Assembly: GCF_017876755.1 (NCBI RefSeq)
Contig: NZ_JAGIOO010000001.1
Coordinates: 4,821,786 to 4,885,785, forward strand
Source of the DNA: Crossiella equi
GTDB taxonomy: Bacteria; Actinomycetota; Actinomycetes; Mycobacteriales; Pseudonocardiaceae
Length of the DNA: 64,000 nucleotides
Direction: 5' to 3'
Positions 61,327 to 64,000 of this stretch are shown piece by piece. Position numbers and translations under genes: made by a program. Numbering within the stretch: position 1 is the stretch's first letter; every line of letters starts with the position of its first letter. The notes beneath the pieces are model-generated. The model worked only from the letters and a program-made list of their open reading frames with translations. It did no database searches and was not told the origin of the DNA.

Positions 61327-61712
61327 AACGGCACCCCGCAGCGGAGCAGGACGTTGGCGTACGGGCTGGCCTCGCCAGTCCGCACGACCAGCTTCACGCC
61401 GCTGACCAGGCGCTTGAAGTCCTCATGCGCGACGTGCTCGAGCTCGGGCAGGCGCTCCGCCATCGCGGCCGCGCAGTCCGGGTTGGCCGCCTCGACCTCG
61501 TTGGCCACCACGGCGCCGTCCACCACGAGCTCGCGCAGCAGGCCGTCCAGCACGTCCAGGAAGCCGGGCACGCCGAAGGAGAAGGCCAGGTCGATGACCT
61601 TGGGGCCGTCCGGGATGGGCAGGCCGCAGTCGGCGACCACGACCTGGTCGGTGTGGCCGAGCCGGGCCAGCGCCGAGTTCAGCTCGGCGTGCAGGATGCC
61701 TCCGCGCTTCAC
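61323..61712 (-). CDS. rbsD: D-ribose pyranase
   Basis: A 129-residue enzyme that interconverts beta-pyranose and beta-furanose forms of ribose before phosphorylation. MKRGGILHAELNSALARLGHTDQVVVADCGLPIP is the family start, with the catalytic His in GHTD, and YANVLLRCGVPF ends it. It is the last gene of the leftward rbs operon and overlaps rbsK by four bases and DUF2339 at its stop. Confidence 0.96.
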   Translation of the reverse strand: MKRGGILHAELNSALARLGHTDQVVVADCGLPIPDGPKVIDLAFSFGVPGFLDVLDGLLRELVVDGAVVANEVEAANPDCAAAMAERLPELEHVAHEDFKRLVSGVKLVVRTGEASPYANVLLRCGVPF

Positions 61713-62623
61713 GAGCGCACCTCGTTCCTGGTCGGGTACGAGGGCTGGGCTCCCCGTCGGGTCACGGAAACAGCGGCGGCGCGCACCGCGAACTGGCAGG
61801 CGGCGAGCAGCTCCTCACCCGCGGCCAGGCGGGCGGCCAGCGCCCCGGCGAAGGCGTCGCCCGCACCGGTGGTGTCCACCGCCTCGACCTCGGGCGCGGG
61901 CACCAGGTGCACGTCCTCGCCGTCGGCCACGGCCACACCCCGGCTGCCCAGGGTGACCACCGCGGAGCGCGGGCCGAGCGCGAGCAGGGCCCGCGCCAGG
62001 TCCGAGGGCTGGTCCGGCGTGTGGGCGCCGAGCAGCCAGGCCGCCTCGTGCTCGTTGACCACCAGCGGGTCCAGCGCGGCGAGCGCGGTCGCGGTGAGCG
62101 GCGCGGGCGGGGACAGGTTGAGCACGGCCCGGACCCCGGCCTCACCGGCGAGCTCCACCGCCCGCAGCGCGGCGGGCAGCGGTACCTCCAGCGAGACCAG
62201 CACGACCGTGGAGATGGCGATCACGGTGGCCGCGCGGTCGATGTCCGCGCTGGTCAGCGTGCCGTTCGCCCCCGGGGAGACCACGATCGAGTTCTCCCCG
62301 TCCGGGGTGAGCACGACGTGGGCGATACCGGTGGGCCGGTCGGGGGTCCGCACGTGCTCGGTGCGCACCCCCGCCGACCGCATCGACTCCAGCAGCAGCT
62401 GGCCGTGCTCGTCATCGCCGACCGCGCCCAGGAACGCGACCCCCGCCCCGAGCCGGGCGGCCGCGACCGCCTGGTTCGCACCCTTCCCGCCGGGAGAGAC
62501 GCGGAGGTCGGTGCCGAGGACGGTCTCCCCGGCGCCGGGGCGGCGGGGCACCGAGGTGACCAGGTCCGCGTTGGCGGACCCGACCACCACGACGTCCGTG
62601 AGGGCGGTCAGCGAGGTGATCAC
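61709..62623 (-). CDS. rbsK: Ribokinase
   Basis: A 304-residue PfkB-family sugar kinase making ribose 5-phosphate from ribose and ATP. The first motif is VSPGGKGANQAVAAARLG, and the second is DTTGAGDAFAGALAARLAAG with the catalytic Asp. The start is GTG 62623, overlapping the rbsB stop by four bases (GTGA). The downstream rbsD overlaps its end. Confidence 0.96.
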   Translation of the reverse strand: MITSLTALTDVVVVGSANADLVTSVPRRPGAGETVLGTDLRVSPGGKGANQAVAAARLGAGVAFLGAVGDDEHGQLLLESMRSAGVRTEHVRTPDRPTGIAHVVLTPDGENSIVVSPGANGTLTSADIDRAATVIAISTVVLVSLEVPLPAALRAVELAGEAGVRAVLNLSPPAPLTATALAALDPLVVNEHEAAWLLGAHTPDQPSDLARALLALGPRSAVVTLGSRGVAVADGEDVHLVPAPEVEAVDTTGAGDAFAGALAARLAAGEELLAACQFAVRAAAVSVTRRGAQPSYPTRNEVRS

Positions 62624-63555
62624 TTCTTGAACTCGGCCACGTTGTCCTTGGTGACGACCTTCACCGGGACCGCGATCTTCGCCTCGGGGGCCTCGTTCTT
62701 GGTGGTCTTCACGGCCTGCTCGATCGCCATGCGGCCCAGCTCCTTGGGCTGCTGCGCGATGGTCGCGGCCAGCTTGCCGGACTCGATGGCGGTCAGCGCG
62801 TCGGTGTTGCCGTCGAAGCCGACGACCTGGATGTCCTTGCCCGCGCGGTCCCCGAGGGCCTGCACGGCGCCCAGCGCCATGTCGTCGTTCTCCGCGAAGA
62901 TGCCCTTGGTGCCCGCCTGGGCCTGGAGCAGGTCGGTGGTCACCGAGAGGCCCTTGGCCTTGTCGAACTCCGCGGTCTGGGTCGCGGCGACCTTGACGGC
63001 CGAGGCGTTCTTGATGTTGTTCGTGAAGCCCTGGCCGCGGTCGCGGCTGGCGGAGGTGCCCAGGATGCCCTGCAGGTGCAGCACGTCGCCGCTGCCCACG
63101 AGCTTGGCCAGGGTGTCCGCCGCGAGCTGCCCGCCCTGCACGTTGTCCGAGGCGATGAACGAGGCGATCTTGGCGTTGTTGATCGCGCGGTCCACGGCGA
63201 TGACCGGGATGTTGGCGTTCTCCGCGGCCTTGGCGGCCGGGGTGGCCTGGTCGGAGTCGACCGCGTTGATGATGATCGCCTTCACGCCCTGGCTCACGAA
63301 GTTCTGCACCTGCGAGAGCTGGGTGTTGGCGTCACCCTGCGCGTCGTTGACGACGAGCTTGACGCCTGCCTTGTCGGCGGCCTCCTGCGCGGCGTCCTTC
63401 AGCACGTTGAAGAACGGGTTCGCCAGGGAGGAGATCGTCATGCCGATCACGGGCTGACCGGAGGCGGAGCCACCGCTCGCACCGCCGCACGCCGCGGTGA
63501 ACGCCAGGGTCGACGCCGCCAGGGTGGCGAGCACGGCGCGGTTGAGCATCTTCAT
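62620..63555 (-). CDS. rbsB: Ribose ABC transporter substrate-binding lipoprotein
   Basis: A 311-residue periplasmic-type binding protein tethered by a lipid. The signal peptide with lipobox FTAAC is followed by VIGMTISSLANPFFNVLKDAAQEAA, NDAQGD, AVDRAINNAKIASFIASDN and FAENDDMALGAVQAL, all typical of RbsB. It supplies ribose to an RbsA/RbsC importer, presumably upstream (beyond 64,000). AAGGAAAGG lies before the ATG. A second, related rbsB-like gene lies 51 bases upstream. Confidence 0.95.
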   Translation of the reverse strand: MKMLNRAVLATLAASTLAFTAACGGASGGSASGQPVIGMTISSLANPFFNVLKDAAQEAADKAGVKLVVNDAQGDANTQLSQVQNFVSQGVKAIIINAVDSDQATPAAKAAENANIPVIAVDRAINNAKIASFIASDNVQGGQLAADTLAKLVGSGDVLHLQGILGTSASRDRGQGFTNNIKNASAVKVAATQTAEFDKAKGLSVTTDLLQAQAGTKGIFAENDDMALGAVQALGDRAGKDIQVVGFDGNTDALTAIESGKLAATIAQQPKELGRMAIEQAVKTTKNEAPEAKIAVPVKVVTKDNVAEFKK

Positions 63556-63606
63556 GGAGGGGTTACCTTTCCTTGCCTACCGGGTGGGGGCCGGTGGTCA
63601 TAGGGC

Positions 63607-64000
63607 TCAGGAGGTCGTCAGGAACTCTTGGACGTTGGCCTTCGTGACGACGCGAACCGGGATCTCGATGAGGTTCCGGACGGTTTCGCCCCGCAGGTAC
63701 TTCACGGCCTGTTCGACTGCCTGGCGGCCCAGCTCCTTCGGCTGCTGGGCGATGGTGGCGGCGAGCTTCCCGCTGTTCACCGCGGCGAGGGCCTCGGGGG
63801 TGCCGTCGAAGCCGACGACCTTGACCTCGTTGCCCGCCTTGTCACCGAGCGCCTGCACGGCGCCCAGCGCCATGTCGTCGTTCTCGGCGAAGAGGCCCTT
63901 CACATTGGGCTTGGCGGTGAGCATCTGGGCGGTGACCGCCATGCCCCTCGCCCGGTCGAAGTCCGCGGACTTCTGCTCGGCGATGCGCACGCTGGAGCGC
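63607..64000 (-). CDS. Second RbsB-like sugar-binding protein, C-terminal part (5' end outside window)
   Basis: The frame runs off the right edge; about 130 C-terminal residues are visible. It shares long identical blocks with the adjacent rbsB product (FAENDDMALGAVQALGD, SGKLAATIAQQPKELGR), so it is a tandem duplicate. The C-terminus differs (YLRGETVRNLIEIPVRVVTKANVQEFL). It may have a different sugar preference, or the pair may be recent copies. Confidence 0.9.
   Translation of the reverse strand, partial: RSSVRIAEQKSADFDRARGMAVTAQMLTAKPNVKGLFAENDDMALGAVQALGDKAGNEVKVVGFDGTPEALAAVNSGKLAATIAQQPKELGRQAVEQAVKYLRGETVRNLIEIPVRVVTKANVQEFLTTS

Overview
The window comes from a very GC-rich actinobacterium and spans its chromosomal replication origin. 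The evidence is the origin gene order (gyrA-gyrB-dciA-recF-gnd-dnaN-dnaA | rpmH-rnpA-yidD-yidC-khpB-rsmG-parA-parB, then cwlM-trxA-trxB-anti-sigma-sigM-murJ), many GTG starts, 4-base ATGA/GTGA gene overlaps, short actinobacterial genes such as crgA and DLW-39, and actinobacterial parS sites (GTTTCACGTGAAAC). The gene order and the presence of DUF6049 and a sortase E point to Mycobacterium's relatives, most likely the family Pseudonocardiaceae. The genus cannot be fixed from sequence reading alone.

Layout. 1-6,032: cell growth and division cluster (tail of pknA, pknB, trpG/pabA, class E sortase, DUF881, crgA). 6,242-9,875: PH-domain protein, rhomboid protease, cyclophilin, a lysine-rich membrane protein and two exported proteins. 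10,138-11,443: tRNA-Ala, DLW-39 gene, tRNA-Ile and DUF3566, downstream of gyrBA. 11,495-22,626: leftward replication block, with oriC between dnaN and dnaA (20,220-20,997) and further DnaA boxes upstream of dnaA. 23,052-25,543: rightward rpmH-rnpA-yidD-yidC-khpB operon. 25,544-26,669: a gene-free stretch holding two perfect tandem-repeat arrays and a sharp strand-composition switch. 26,670-29,340: rsmG-parA-parB with parS sites. 29,390-31,800: a D-Ala-D-Ala ligase family gene and a PLP aminotransferase. 31,961-44,643: cwlM, thioredoxin system, SigM with its probable anti-sigma factor, a pseudokinase, MurJ, DUF6049, a Nudix hydrolase and the CCA enzyme.

44,881-64,000 is more variable: a stand-alone receiver domain, an MFS transporter, YqgE, an SdpI-like protein, an exported esterase-like protein, leuS behind a leader-peptide attenuator, a TetR/MMPL pair, a Tat-lipoprotein DyP peroxidase opposite a beta-helix lipoprotein operon, a TipA-like MerR regulator with a textbook operator, a DUF2339 protein, and the end of a ribose operon (two tandem rbsB genes, rbsK, rbsD).

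How the parts work together: DnaA, DnaN, RecF, DciA and gyrase act at or near oriC; ParA/ParB act on the parS sites; PknA/PknB, sortase, CrgA, CwlM, MurJ and the pseudokinase form the envelope-growth machinery typical of this neighbourhood. No defence system, CRISPR array, prophage or insertion sequence was seen. The least explained signals are the twin hairpin-plus-repeat modules at 25,934-26,340, the leuS attenuator at 48,887-48,994, DnaA-box clusters away from oriC (16,902-16,919 and 59,272-59,369) and a repeated TCAGAAA-type motif inside oriC.
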